DNA of 64,000 nt from Streptomyces viridochromogenes DSM 40736. GTDB taxonomy: Bacteria; Actinomycetota; Actinomycetes; Streptomycetales; Streptomycetaceae. The DNA is taken from assembly GCF_000158955.1 (NCBI RefSeq), contig NZ_GG657757.1:4058900-4122899 (forward strand), written 5' to 3'. The notes under the pieces are model-generated. The model was not told where the DNA came from. It ran no database searches and saw nothing but the letters and a program-made list of their open reading frames with translations. Every line of letters starts with the position of its first letter. The first letter of the stretch is position 1. Of the stretch, positions 42,759 through 51,781 are shown piece by piece. Made by a program: the position numbers and the translations under genes.

Positions 42759-44227
42759 ACAAGGCCGTACGCCGGTTCCGCTCCCTGCCGATCCGGTCCC
42801 GGCTGGCGCTGCTGGTGGCGGCGGCGGTGGCGTTCGCCGTGGCGGCGGTGTCGGTGACCTGCTGGTTCATCGTGCAGGGGAAGCTGTACGACCAGGTGGA
42901 CGGGGACCTGAAGTCGTCGTTCCGCACGATTCAGGCGGACGACTTCGACGCGCTGACGAAGACGTGTCCCCAGAAGCCGTCGAACACCCTCGGCGGAGCG
43001 CCGCGGCCGCAGACCTACGCGCAGGTGGTCAGGTCCGACGGCAGGGTCTGCCTGTTCAGCAATCTCATGCCCCAGGTGAAGGTCACGAGCAGCGACAAGA
43101 ACGTGGCCAAGAACCCCGACCCCACCAAGATCAGTCTGCGCAACGGCACCGACAGCGACGGCAACTCGGTGCGCGTGCTGACCACGGCCGTCGTCGTCAA
43201 GGACGGCCCGTTCCAGCAGGGCGTGGCCGCCGACTACGCCCTGGTCATCGCCGTGCCCCTGAAGGGAACGGAGTCCACACTCAACGAACTGGCGCTGATC
43301 CTCCTGCTGGTCTCCGGCGTCGGGGTGATGGGCGCCGGGGCGGCCGGTCTGATGGTGGCCCGGGCGGGTCTGCGCCCGGTCGACAAACTCACGGAGGCCG
43401 TCGAGCACGTGGCCCGCACGGAGGATCTGGACGTCCGCATCCCCGTGGACGACGCCAGCGAGGACGAGGTGGCCCGCCTGTCCCGCTCCTTCAACTCGAT
43501 GACCTCCGCCCTGGCCAGCTCCCGCGACCTCCAGCAACAGCTCATCGCGGACGCCGGCCACGAACTCCGTACGCCGCTCACCTCGCTCCGCACCAACATC
43601 GAACTCCTCACCCGCAGCGAGGAGACGGGCCGCCCCATCCCCGAGGCGGACCGCAAGGCCCTGCTCGCGTCGGTGAAGGCACAGATGACGGAGCTGGCGG
43701 CGCTCATCGGCGACCTCCAGGAACTGTCCCGGCCGGACACCGGCCAGCACGCGGGCCGGACGCAGATCGTCGCCTGGCACGACACCGTCGAGTCGGCGCT
43801 GCGGCGGGCGCGGCTGCGGGGCCCGGAGCTGACGATCACGGCCGACGTCCAGCCCTGGTTCGTGCGCGCCGAGCCGTCCGCGCTGGAGCGGGCGGTGGTC
43901 AACATCCTGGACAACGCGGTGAAGTTCAGCCCGGAGGGCGGCACGGTCGAGGTGCGCCTGTCCCAGGGTGTCCTGACGGTCCGCGACCACGGCCCGGGCA
44001 TCCCCGCCGACGAACTCCCCCACGTCTTCGACCGCTTCTGGCGCTCCCCGAGCGCACGGGCGATGCCGGGCTCGGGGCTCGGCCTGTCGATCGTGGCGCG
44101 GACGGTGCAGCAGGCCGGGGGCGAGGTGTCGCTGTCCCGCGCCGAGGGCGGGGGCACGGTGGCGACGGTACGGCTTCCGGGGGCACCTCTGCCGCCGCCG
44201 GAGGACCCGGCCCTCGCCGCGGAATAG
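42755..44227 (+). CDS. sensor histidine kinase
   Basis: 490 residues: transmembrane helix about 15-40, an extracytoplasmic sensor of about 130 residues, a second helix about 172-198, HAMP ([20 protein letters not shown]), HisKA with [20 protein letters not shown] (phospho-acceptor His), and HATPase with [23 protein letters not shown] and [14 protein letters not shown]. It is organised like MprB, kinase partner of an envelope-stress regulator. The signal is unknown. Confidence 0.94.
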   Translation: MNKAVRRFRSLPIRSRLALLVAAAVAFAVAAVSVTCWFIVQGKLYDQVDGDLKSSFRTIQADDFDALTKTCPQKPSNTLGGAPRPQTYAQVVRSDGRVCLFSNLMPQVKVTSSDKNVAKNPDPTKISLRNGTDSDGNSVRVLTTAVVVKDGPFQQGVAADYALVIAVPLKGTESTLNELALILLLVSGVGVMGAGAAGLMVARAGLRPVDKLTEAVEHVARTEDLDVRIPVDDASEDEVARLSRSFNSMTSALASSRDLQQQLIADAGHELRTPLTSLRTNIELLTRSEETGRPIPEADRKALLASVKAQMTELAALIGDLQELSRPDTGQHAGRTQIVAWHDTVESALRRARLRGPELTITADVQPWFVRAEPSALERAVVNILDNAVKFSPEGGTVEVRLSQGVLTVRDHGPGIPADELPHVFDRFWRSPSARAMPGSGLGLSIVARTVQQAGGEVSLSRAEGGGTVATVRLPGAPLPPPEDPALAAE

Positions 44228-44302
44228 GACGGATCCGGCATCGAGATATCGTGGTGTGTCGGAATGTCGGACTCTCCGGCTCCCGGGCGAGAAGGGTGAC
44301 GC

Positions 44303-44635
44303 ATGGCCGCGACGGCGGGACTGGACCAAGGTGAGCTGATCGAGGTGTTCAAGGCCCTAGGCAACCCCGCCCGGCTTCAGATCATGCGGTGGCTGAAGGA
44401 TCCCGAGGCGCACTTCGGCGAGTACGAGCCGATCGCGGACCGCCGGTCGGTCGGCGTGTGCGTCACGCACATCCAGGCGAAGGCGGGACTCGCGCAGTCG
44501 ACGGTCTCCAGCTACATGAGCACGCTCGAGCGTGCCGGACTCGTGCGCCCCACCCGGGTGGGCAAGTGGACCCACTACCGGCGCGACGAGGAGCGGGTGG
44601 CACAGCTGGCGCGGGAGATCGGCACCAGCCTCTGA
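44303..44635 (+). CDS. ArsR-family repressor
   Basis: 110 residues: ELIEVFKALGNPARLQIMRW, then VGVCVTHIQAKAGLAQSTVS and SYMSTLERAGLVRPTRVGKW form the winged helix. It lacks the ELCVCDL metal site of ArsR proper; VGVCV holds one Cys, so a redox or electrophile signal is possible. AGAAGGGTGACGC precedes the ATG. The flavodoxin-fold gene lies 57 bp downstream with an operator-like palindrome in its promoter. Confidence 0.9.
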   Translation: MAATAGLDQGELIEVFKALGNPARLQIMRWLKDPEAHFGEYEPIADRRSVGVCVTHIQAKAGLAQSTVSSYMSTLERAGLVRPTRVGKWTHYRRDEERVAQLAREIGTSL

Positions 44636-44658
44636 CCTGAGCGACCCCGCTAAACAAA

Positions 44659-44686
44659 TTGACGAATCGCGATACGTCGATATGAT
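44659..44686 (+). promoter_or_regulatory. TTGACG-N16-TATGAT promoter with operator in the spacer
   Basis: The inverted repeat GACGAATCGCGATACGTC (44661-44678; 16 of 18 positions pair) fills the spacer. The ATG at 44693 is 6 bases after the -10, so the message is leaderless. A related half-site CGATAT occurs upstream of the ArsR gene near 44243, making ArsR the likely binder. Confidence 0.68.
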
Positions 44687-44692
44687 CTCATC

Positions 44693-45373
44693 ATGTCGAC
44701 CTTCTCCGCTGCGCCTACCGCGCTGATCGTCCACGCCCACCCCGAGCCCCGCTCCTTCAGCACCGCCCAGATGACGGCCGCGACCGAGTCCCTGCGCGCG
44801 GCCGGGTACCGCGTCGACGTGCTGGACCTCTACGCCGACGGCTGGGCCCCGGTCCTCGCCCGCGAGGAGTTCGCGCCGGTGGACGGCCCGTTCAAGCCGC
44901 AGGCCGAGCAGATGCGCGCGGTGCGGGAGGGCACCCTCGACGCGGCCGTCAGGGCCCATCTCGACCGGCTGCTCGCCGCCGACCTGCTCGTGCTGTCGTT
45001 CCCGCTGTGGTGGTTCTCGCTGCCCGCCGTCCTCAAGGGATGGGTGGACCGGGTCTTCGTGATGGGCGGGGTCTTCGGCGGGGACCACGGGCTGTTCGGG
45101 CAGGCCGCGCTCGCCGGGAAGCGCGCGATGCTGCTGTTCACGACCGGCGGGCCCACCGAGTCGTTCCGGCCCGGTGGCGCCTTCGGCCCGATGGACGACT
45201 TCCTGTTCCACATCCACCGCGGAATGCTGGAGTTCGTCGGCTTCGAGGTCCTCGAACCGGTGATCACCTACGGCCCGGCCCGCATGACCGACGAGGAACG
45301 AGCGGCGGCGCTGGACCAGGTCAGGCAGTCCGTCGCACGGGTCGCGGCGGAGCGCCCGGCCCCTGTGGGCTGA
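44693..45373 (+). CDS. NAD(P)H-dependent oxidoreductase, flavodoxin-like fold
   Basis: 226 residues of the Flavodoxin_2/KefF-MdaB group: ALIVHAHPEPRSFSTAQMTA at the FMN/FAD phosphate site, LDLYADGWAPVLAREEF, LLVLSFPLWWFSLPAVLKGW (isoalloxazine contact) and LLFTTGGPTESF. It probably reduces quinones or electrophiles using two electrons. It follows the ArsR gene and has the palindromic promoter described there, which suggests induction by an ArsR-sensed electrophile. Confidence 0.92.
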   Translation: MSTFSAAPTALIVHAHPEPRSFSTAQMTAATESLRAAGYRVDVLDLYADGWAPVLAREEFAPVDGPFKPQAEQMRAVREGTLDAAVRAHLDRLLAADLLVLSFPLWWFSLPAVLKGWVDRVFVMGGVFGGDHGLFGQAALAGKRAMLLFTTGGPTESFRPGGAFGPMDDFLFHIHRGMLEFVGFEVLEPVITYGPARMTDEERAAALDQVRQSVARVAAERPAPVG

Positions 45374-45388
45374 GCCGGGCCGGGCCCC

Positions 45389-46327
45389 TCACGTCTCCGT
45401 CCGGTACATCAGATCCACCTCGTGCGTCACGAACCCCAGCCGTTCGTACACCGACACCGCCGCCAGGTTGTCCGCGTCGACGTACAGCATCGCCGTCGGC
45501 AGCCCCCGCCGCGCCAGGTGCCGCAGGCCGATCGTCGTGAGGGACTTGCCGAGTCCGCCGCCCTGGGCGCCGGGGCCGACGCCGAGGACGTACACCTCCC
45601 CGAGGCCCTCCTGCGCGTGCACCTTCGTCCAGTGGAAGCCGACGAGTTCGTCGCCGCGGAAGGCGAGGAAGAAACCCGCCGGGTCGAACCACGGCTCGGC
45701 CTTGCGGTCGTCGAGGTCCCGCTGGGTGAGGGAGCCCTGCTCGGGGTGGTGGGCGAAGGCGGCGGCGTTCACCGCGAGCCAGGCCGCGTCGTCCCGGCCG
45801 GGGACGAAGGGACGGACCGTGACGCCCTCGGGCAGGACCGGCTCGGGCGCGTCGAAGTCGGCCAACGGGCGCCGCATCTGACGCAGTTCACGGAACAGGG
45901 TCAGCCCCAGGACCTGGGCGAGATGCCGGGCCGCGGAGTGCCCGCCGTGCGCCCACACCCGCAACCGCTTGCCGGACGCGCCCAGCAGCGCGGAGCCCAG
46001 GGCCCGCCCGTGCCCCTGCCCCCGGTGTCCGGGGTGCACGACCAGTTCGGCGGCCGGCGGCTCCACCGGGTCGGTGTCCTCCAGTTGGGCGTAGCCGACG
46101 AGTTCGCGTCCCTCGCCGGCCTCGACGGTGAGCAGCAGGTGGGACACGCCCTCGCGCTCCCCGCCCCGCAACTGCAACCGGCCCTGCTCGGACACCGCTT
46201 GCTGACCGTCGGTGGCGGCGGCCTCGTCGAGCAGCCGCAGGACGGCCTCGGTCTGTTCCGCGGAGAGCGCGGCATACGTGTCGATCGAGCGGTTACGGCC
46301 GGGCCGTACGGTGTCGTCGCTGGTCAT
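45389..46327 (-). CDS. mshD: mycothiol synthase MshD
   Basis: 312 residues with two GNAT domains. The N-terminal one has LVVHPGHRGQGHGRALGSAL; the C-terminal one has VYVLGVGPGAQGGGLGKSLT and LYVDADNLAAVSVYERLGF. MshD acetylates Cys-GlcN-Ins with acetyl-CoA in the last step of mycothiol synthesis. The ATG at 46327 is preceded by TACCCT and seven bases, a leaderless start sharing 18 bases with the methyltransferase promoter at 3476. It is divergent from the 5'-nucleotidase. Confidence 0.94.
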   Translation of the reverse strand: MTSDDTVRPGRNRSIDTYAALSAEQTEAVLRLLDEAAATDGQQAVSEQGRLQLRGGEREGVSHLLLTVEAGEGRELVGYAQLEDTDPVEPPAAELVVHPGHRGQGHGRALGSALLGASGKRLRVWAHGGHSAARHLAQVLGLTLFRELRQMRRPLADFDAPEPVLPEGVTVRPFVPGRDDAAWLAVNAAAFAHHPEQGSLTQRDLDDRKAEPWFDPAGFFLAFRGDELVGFHWTKVHAQEGLGEVYVLGVGPGAQGGGLGKSLTTIGLRHLARRGLPTAMLYVDADNLAAVSVYERLGFVTHEVDLMYRTET

Positions 46328-46371
46328 GCGTACGAGGGTACGGGGCCCCACGGGCAAATCGGCGGCAAAAG

Positions 46372-46427
46372 GCAACCAGGATGTAACCACGAAACACCTG
46401 TCGCGCTACGCGCGTTGACTCTAGGCT
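46372..46427 (+). promoter_or_regulatory. nucleotidase promoter with PHO-box-like direct repeats
   Basis: GCAACC (46372), GTAACC (46383) and ACACCT (46394) repeat at 11-bp spacing and precede a -10 TAGGCT at 46422-46427. PhoP sites in Streptomyces are 11-nt direct repeats based on GTTCACC; the match here is partial. Secreted 5'-nucleotidases of this kind are known PhoP targets, which gives the reading some support. Confidence 0.4.
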
Positions 46428-46471
46428 GCGCCGGACGACATCACTGTCCCAGCAGTCACCCAGGGGGGCGA

Positions 46472-48301
46472 ATGCCAGCCACTTCACCCGCAGCGGCGTC
46501 GGCGCACCAGGAGCGCCGCAGACGTCGTACGGCCCGTCTCGTCGCTCTCGCCGCCGGTGCCGCCACCGTCGGCGTCCTGGCCGCGGCGGCGCTGCCGGGG
46601 TCGGCCTCCGCCGGCGAGGACCACCGCAAGGGCGGCCACTGGCCCGGCCGCTACCAGGACGTCCAGCTGCTGTCCTTCAACGACCTGCACGGCAACCTGG
46701 AGCCGCCCGCCGGCTCCTCCGGCCGGGTCACCGAGAACCAGCCCGACGGCACCACGAAGACCATCGACGCGGGCGGTGTCGAGTACCTCGCCACGCACCT
46801 GCGCGAGGCCCGCAAGGGCCAGAAGTACTCCGTCACCGCGGCCGGCGGCGACATGGTCGGCGCCTCCCCGCTGATCTCCGGGCTCTTCCACGACGAGCCG
46901 ACCATCGAGGCGCTGAACAAGCTCGACCTCGACGTCACCTCCGTCGGCAACCACGAGTTCGACGAGGGCGCGGGGGAGCTGGCCCGCCTGCAGAACGGCG
47001 GCTGCCACCCGAAGGACGGCTGCTACACGGACGAGAAGTTCCAGGGCGCCGACTTCCCCTACCTGGCCGCCAACGTCCTCGACGAGAAGACGAAGAAGCC
47101 GATCCTCAAGCCCTACTGGGTGTGGAAGAAGAACGGCGTCAAGGTCGGCTTCATCGGCGTGACCCTGGAGGGCACCCCGAACATCGTCTCCGCCGACGGC
47201 GTCAAGGGCCTCGCCTTCAAGGACGAGGTCGAGACGATCAACAAGTACGCCAAGGTGCTCCAGAAGCAGGGCGTGAAGTCGATCGTCGCCCTCATCCACG
47301 AGGGCGGCTTCCCGGCCTCGTCGTCGTACAACTACGACTGCGACTCCCCGGGCGCGGGCGACGGCGTCTCCGGACCGATCGTCGACATCGCCAAGAACGT
47401 CACGCCGCAGGTGGACGCGCTGGTCACCGGCCACACCCACAACGCGTACGTGTGCAGCATCGACGACCCGGCGGGCAAGCCCCGCATGGTCACCTCGGCC
47501 GCGTCCTTCGGCCGCCTCTACACGGACACCACGCTCACGTACGACCGGAAGACCGGTGACATCGCCCGTACGGCGGTGAAGTCGGCGAACCGCGTGGTCA
47601 CCCGGGACGTCCCCAAGGCGCCCGACATGACGCAGCTGATCAGCAAGTGGAACACCCTGGCCGCGCCCATCGGCAACCGCGCGATCGGCTACATCTCCGG
47701 CGACATCGGCAACACCGGCACCGAGTCCCCGCTCGGCGACCTCATCGCCGACGCCCAGCTCGCCCACGGCAAGCAGCTCGACCCGGAGACCGACCTCGCG
47801 CTGATGAACCCCGGCGGCATCCGGGCGCCGCTGACGTACGCGGCGAAGGCCGGTGAGGGCGACGGTGTCGTGACGTACGCCGAGGGCTTCACGGTGCAGC
47901 CGTTCGCCAACACCGTGAATCTGCAGACCTTCACGGGCGCGCAGCTGATCCAGGTGCTCAAGGAGCAGGTGAGCGGCGCCAACGCGGCGGCCCCGAAGGT
48001 GCTCCAGGTGTCCTCCGGCCTGACCTACACGCTGGACCTCACCAAGTCCGGCGCCGACCGCGTGGTCACCGACAGCGTCAAGCTGAACGGCGCGGCCATC
48101 GACCCGGCGGCCACCTACCGCGTCGCGACCAACAGCTTCCTCGCGGGCGGCGGCGACGGTTTCCCGACGCTGGGCCAGGGCACCGGAGACGTCGTGGGCG
48201 CCGACGACCTGACCGCGCTGGAGCAGTACATGACGGCCAACTCCTCGGCCACGAACCCGATGACGCCGCCGAAGGCGGACCGCATCGCGATCGTGAAGTA
48301 A
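46472..48301 (+). CDS. secreted 5'-nucleotidase / metallophosphatase
   Basis: 609 residues. Residues 1-48 are a signal peptide with an Arg-rich start (QERRRRRTARLVALAAGAATVG). Residues 65-345 form the calcineurin-like domain: LLSFNDLHGNLEP, AAGGDMVGASPL, VGNHEFDEG, LIHEGG and VTGHTHNAYV supply the metal ligands. Residues 380-600 are the 5_nucleotid_C domain with LALMNPGGIRAPL. It releases phosphate from extracellular nucleotides. No membrane anchor or sortase motif is present. The ATG at 46472 follows CAGGGGGGCGA. Confidence 0.94.
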   Translation: MPATSPAAASAHQERRRRRTARLVALAAGAATVGVLAAAALPGSASAGEDHRKGGHWPGRYQDVQLLSFNDLHGNLEPPAGSSGRVTENQPDGTTKTIDAGGVEYLATHLREARKGQKYSVTAAGGDMVGASPLISGLFHDEPTIEALNKLDLDVTSVGNHEFDEGAGELARLQNGGCHPKDGCYTDEKFQGADFPYLAANVLDEKTKKPILKPYWVWKKNGVKVGFIGVTLEGTPNIVSADGVKGLAFKDEVETINKYAKVLQKQGVKSIVALIHEGGFPASSSYNYDCDSPGAGDGVSGPIVDIAKNVTPQVDALVTGHTHNAYVCSIDDPAGKPRMVTSAASFGRLYTDTTLTYDRKTGDIARTAVKSANRVVTRDVPKAPDMTQLISKWNTLAAPIGNRAIGYISGDIGNTGTESPLGDLIADAQLAHGKQLDPETDLALMNPGGIRAPLTYAAKAGEGDGVVTYAEGFTVQPFANTVNLQTFTGAQLIQVLKEQVSGANAAAPKVLQVSSGLTYTLDLTKSGADRVVTDSVKLNGAAIDPAATYRVATNSFLAGGGDGFPTLGQGTGDVVGADDLTALEQYMTANSSATNPMTPPKADRIAIVK

Positions 48302-48359
48302 ATCGCATACCTGTGGTTCAGGTTGCGAGCGGGGGCGGTGCGCATGTTCGGATGAGACG

Positions 48360-49598
48360 ATGCGCACCCCCCACCGCATGGACACGCACCACCGCCACGA
48401 CCAGCCCTCCGAGGGAGCTCACAACCCCTACGAAGAACTCGGCGCCCTCGACGACGGACCTCTGGAGGCGACCCCTCTGCAGGAGTTCCTCGGCGAGGAC
48501 GCCGAGCAGCCGGACGAGCAGGAGCCTCAGTGGTCGCCACCCGACCACCGCCGGGGCGGACGGCGTAAGCGGAATCGTTTCGCCGGACTGCCTCTCGCCG
48601 TGAAGGCGGTGGTGGCCCTCCTCGTGATCGCGGCCTTCGCCGCCCTCGGCGACCGCTGGGCCCTGCTGTACGCCGAGCACCGGGCCGCGGACACGCTCAA
48701 GGACCGCCTCGACCTGGCGGCGGCGCCCGAGGTCGAGATCGGCGGTTTCCCCTTCCTCACCCAACTCGCCGACAAGCGGCTGGACTCGGTGAAGGTGACC
48801 GTCCCGGACGTCGCCGCCGACCGGGTCTCGCTCGCCAAGGTGTCGGCCACCGCCCACGACATCCGGCTGAACGCCGACGGACTGACCTCCGTGCGCGGCG
48901 CGCAGATCCCCCGGTTCGACGGGGACGTCGTGCTGTCCTTCGAGGACCTCAACCGCGAACTCGGTGCCTCCCAGGTGACGTTCACCGGCGAGGGCCGCGA
49001 CCGGGTGCACGCCGACGGCACCCTGCCGGTCGCCGGCCACGACCTGCGGCTGCGGGCCGAGGCCCGGATCCAGCGCCAGGGCGAGCGGGGCATCGCCACG
49101 GAGATCGGCGGGATGCGCCTCGACATCGGCGACCTGGCCACCTACCGCCCCGGCAAGCGCGCCTCGGAGGGCCTGCACCTGACGCCCAAGGCCGGCGCCG
49201 ACCTCGCCCGCGAGACCCGGAAGGCCAAGGCGCTGCTGTCGGTCCCGGCCATCGTGGAGCGGATGGGCGTGCCCGAGGCGACCGTGCAGGAGGCCCTCGC
49301 CGACGACGGCAAGCTCGCCGAGCTGACCGGCACCCCGCGCTTCGCCCGCCAGGCCGAACGCCTCAACCTCATCGACCTGGCCCTGAGCAACCCCGACGTG
49401 ATGCGCCGCCTGGGTCTCGACCCCGACCTCCTCGACGAGCTGTCCGGCCTGACCCGCCCGGTCCTCGCCGACCGGCTGTCCCTGGCGTTCGAACTGCCGA
49501 AGCCGGAGCAGGGGGACGTGCGGCTGCAGGACGTGCGGGTGGGGAAGGACGGCATCCGGGTGCGGGTGTCGGGCTCGGGGCTGTCCGTGGGCGGCTGA
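48360..49598 (+). CDS. DUF2993 protein with cytoplasmic N-terminal extension
   Basis: 412 residues: an acidic 70-residue N-terminus (NPYEELGALDDGPLEATPLQ), an Arg-rich stretch, one membrane helix KAVVALLVIAAFAALGDRWA (about 80-100), then the DUF2993 domain with LAAAPEVEIGGFPFLTQLAD and a long C-terminal helical insert (PAIVERMGVPEATVQEALAD). It is a paralogue of 35251-35994 but much longer. The start may be the second Met at 48378. Probable lipid-binding role at the outer face of the membrane (by analogy with LmeA). Confidence 0.82.
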   Translation: MRTPHRMDTHHRHDQPSEGAHNPYEELGALDDGPLEATPLQEFLGEDAEQPDEQEPQWSPPDHRRGGRRKRNRFAGLPLAVKAVVALLVIAAFAALGDRWALLYAEHRAADTLKDRLDLAAAPEVEIGGFPFLTQLADKRLDSVKVTVPDVAADRVSLAKVSATAHDIRLNADGLTSVRGAQIPRFDGDVVLSFEDLNRELGASQVTFTGEGRDRVHADGTLPVAGHDLRLRAEARIQRQGERGIATEIGGMRLDIGDLATYRPGKRASEGLHLTPKAGADLARETRKAKALLSVPAIVERMGVPEATVQEALADDGKLAELTGTPRFARQAERLNLIDLALSNPDVMRRLGLDPDLLDELSGLTRPVLADRLSLAFELPKPEQGDVRLQDVRVGKDGIRVRVSGSGLSVGG

Positions 49599-49716
49599 GC
49601 CGCACGCCGTGCGTGGACGGCCGTTCGCGCAGCGGAGCGTGCCCGAAAGTCTGGCCCCCGGGCACTGCCGTGCCCCGCACCCGCCGCGGAGACTGGCGGG
49701 GTACGCCCGGACCGAG

Positions 49717-50532
49717 ATGAGGATGATGCGGATGCGCAGGCACGGCCGGTCTCCCGAGTCGGAAGCGGACGCGCACGACCACCGGCCCCTCCTCCGGCCG
49801 GGTGCGACCGGCCCCGAGGCGGCCCGGCTGGCAGCCGCGGGACGGATGACGCCGGACGCGGCCATGTCCCTCCAGAACTCCGCCGGGAACGCCGCCTTCG
49901 TGGCCGTCCAGCGCAGCCCCCAGGGCGGCAACGGTGCCGGCCCCGCCGAGGAGAAGCCCATGGACGGGCTCAGCCGGCTGCGGAGGGCCAACGAGCGGGC
50001 GAAGAAACGCGGTCAGGCCGCGCCCACGTACGGCCCCGGACAGAGCCCCTTCGGCCCGTACACCGTGAACAAGGGCCGGGGCGCCGGCCCGTACATCACG
50101 TCGAACAAGAAGACCCAGCACCCGGGCAGCGAGGACCTCGGGACCACGTACACCGAGCTCGTCCAGGCCCTGGACGCCGAGCACGAGCCCATGGTCGCGG
50201 CCGCCGTGCGCGGCGAAGCCCTGGACGAGGAACTCCTCGCCGGCATGAGCGCCACGCAGAAGCGGGCCGCCGCCATGCTCTACGGGGTCATGAAGGAGTC
50301 CGAGGAGCGCAGGTTCCCGGGGGCCGGCAAGGCCATGCGCAGCGCGCTGACCAAGCAGGGCGACCCCTACCACGAGGCGGAGGAGTTCGACGAGGACTTC
50401 CCGATGGCCAAGGTCGGCGGCGCGCGCTTCTACGAGGACGTGCTGGCCGGGAAGAAGCAGCTCTCCCAGAAGGCCCGCCAGAACCTGGAGGACATGTCGT
50501 CGTCGTCCTCGGACGGAGAGAAGTCCTCCTGA
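49717..50532 (+). CDS. putative injection-system cargo or toxin-like protein
   Basis: 271 residues from the ATG at 49717 (several Met codons follow; the exact start is uncertain). After a disordered Arg-rich start comes MTPDAAMSLQNSAGNAAFVA then VQRS, which matches the LQ-x-x-AGNxAVxxxxQR N-terminal motif of proteins found with extracellular contractile injection systems and DUF4157 toxins. The rest (YGPGQSPFGPYTVNKGRGAG, DLGTTYTELVQALDAEHEPM, TQKRAAAMLYGVMKESEERR) matches no domain I know, and ends in an acidic/Ser tail. No injection-system structural genes are nearby. Confidence 0.6.
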   Translation: MRMMRMRRHGRSPESEADAHDHRPLLRPGATGPEAARLAAAGRMTPDAAMSLQNSAGNAAFVAVQRSPQGGNGAGPAEEKPMDGLSRLRRANERAKKRGQAAPTYGPGQSPFGPYTVNKGRGAGPYITSNKKTQHPGSEDLGTTYTELVQALDAEHEPMVAAAVRGEALDEELLAGMSATQKRAAAMLYGVMKESEERRFPGAGKAMRSALTKQGDPYHEAEEFDEDFPMAKVGGARFYEDVLAGKKQLSQKARQNLEDMSSSSSDGEKSS

Positions 50533-50581
50533 GGCCGCTGGGCCCCGCGGGTCCCTGGGTGAAACTTTGTGTGCAGAAGTG

Positions 50582-50645
50582 TTGACCTCTGTTCGAGTCC
50601 CCTTCTAGTTTCGTGCTCCACTGAGCGGTCCGACCGTGACCGCTC
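50582..50645 (+). promoter_or_regulatory. promoter and inverted repeat before the GH5 gene
   Basis: TTGACC (50582-50587), 18 bases, TAGTTT (50606-50611), followed by GAGCGGT (50623-50629) and ACCGCTC (50639-50645), a perfect 7-bp inverted repeat just downstream of the predicted start. It differs from the CebR box, so the regulator is unknown. Confidence 0.5.
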
Positions 50646-50673
50646 GCCTTCGCACTGCTCAGAAGGGGATGTC

Positions 50674-51708
50674 GTGTCTCAAAAGAACCATCGCGGGACA
50701 GCTTGCGCGGGGGCGCTGCTGGCCTGCGTCACGGCATTCGGCGGAGCTCTCGCTTCCCCCGCTGCCGCCTCGCCGGCCTCCCGTCCCGCCACACCGCCGC
50801 CCGTCAGCGACTTCAAGGGCGTCAACTGGGCCGACCCGCGCGACAACTACGCGCATGACGCGGTCGTGCCCTCGGGCCTCGCCACCTCCGACAGCTACGC
50901 CACCACCTACGCCAAGTCCAAGGCGATCATCGGCGGCTTCGCCGAGCTCGGCGCCAACACGGTCCGCCTCCCGGTCAACCCGACCTCTGTGAACGGACCC
51001 TTCTGGAAGTCGTACCGGGGCGCGATCGACGCCGCCACCGCCCAGGGCTTCAAGGTCATCCTGGGCTACTGGGAGGCCGACAACGCCAAGGACGGCAAGA
51101 TCGACGACCAGGCCTCCTGGAACCAGATGTGGGCGCGGATCACCTCCGCCTACAACGGCAACTCCAAGGTGTACTTCGAGCCGATGAACGAGCCGTTCGG
51201 CTACACCGCCGAGGAGTGGACCGACATCGCCGCGAAGTGGGTGACCGCCCACGCCAACGTGCCCCGCGACCGGGTCCTCATCGGCGGCTACAAGTACAGC
51301 GAGGACGTCAAGCCCGTCTGCGCCGACCCGCGCCTCAAGGGCGTCCGCCTCGCCCTGCACAACTACGGCTTCTGGCACACCGACTGGACCAGCGTCGACC
51401 AGTGGAAGGCGGACTTCAAGTCCCGTATCGGCGACTGCGCCTCGCGCACGATCCTCGACGAGTTCGGCGCCTCGATGACCACCGGCCTCGACTACAACGG
51501 CCCGGTGGGCAGCTCCAACGAGATCGCCTACATACAGGCCGCGACCGACACCATCCGGGAGCTGGGCCTCGGCTCGGTCTACTGGCCCGGCCTGCGCAAC
51601 GGTGACACCTACTCCCTCACCACGCTCCAGGGCACGGGCACCGACCTCAGCCTGACCGTGAACAACCAGAGCGGCCTGGACCGGCTGCACTACGCCTGGA
51701 AGCAGTAA
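50674..51708 (+). CDS. secreted GH5-family glycoside hydrolase (cellulase/mannanase type)
   Basis: 344 residues from GTG 50674 with AAGGGGA upstream. Signal peptide GALLACVTAFGGALASPAAA. The TIM barrel shows GVNWADPRDNY, GANTVRLPVNP, VILGYWEADNA, VYFEPMNEPFGYT (acid/base Glu in NEP) and ILDEFGAS (nucleophile Glu). This matches GH5 endoglucanases or related enzymes; there is no carbohydrate-binding module. It converges with a pectin-degrading gene, so both likely serve plant polysaccharide use. Confidence 0.92.
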   Translation: MSQKNHRGTACAGALLACVTAFGGALASPAAASPASRPATPPPVSDFKGVNWADPRDNYAHDAVVPSGLATSDSYATTYAKSKAIIGGFAELGANTVRLPVNPTSVNGPFWKSYRGAIDAATAQGFKVILGYWEADNAKDGKIDDQASWNQMWARITSAYNGNSKVYFEPMNEPFGYTAEEWTDIAAKWVTAHANVPRDRVLIGGYKYSEDVKPVCADPRLKGVRLALHNYGFWHTDWTSVDQWKADFKSRIGDCASRTILDEFGASMTTGLDYNGPVGSSNEIAYIQAATDTIRELGLGSVYWPGLRNGDTYSLTTLQGTGTDLSLTVNNQSGLDRLHYAWKQ

Positions 51709-51733
51709 GGATCTCCAAGGATCACCATGGTGG

Positions 51734-51776
51734 CCCTTCCGGGTTCGGCGCCGCTCGTCAGCCGAACCCGGAAGGG
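51734..51776. terminator. bidirectional terminator, 16-bp perfect stem
   Basis: CCCTTCCGGGTTCGGC and its exact complement GCCGAACCCGGAAGGG flank an 11-base loop between the convergent GH5 and pectinase genes. Confidence 0.88.
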
Positions 51777-51781
51777 AGCCG

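Noticed and set aside
45422..46471. A 350-codon N-terminal extension of the 5'-nucleotidase
   Set aside because: It is antisense to mshD; the ATG at 46472 has a ribosome site and is followed at once by a signal peptide.
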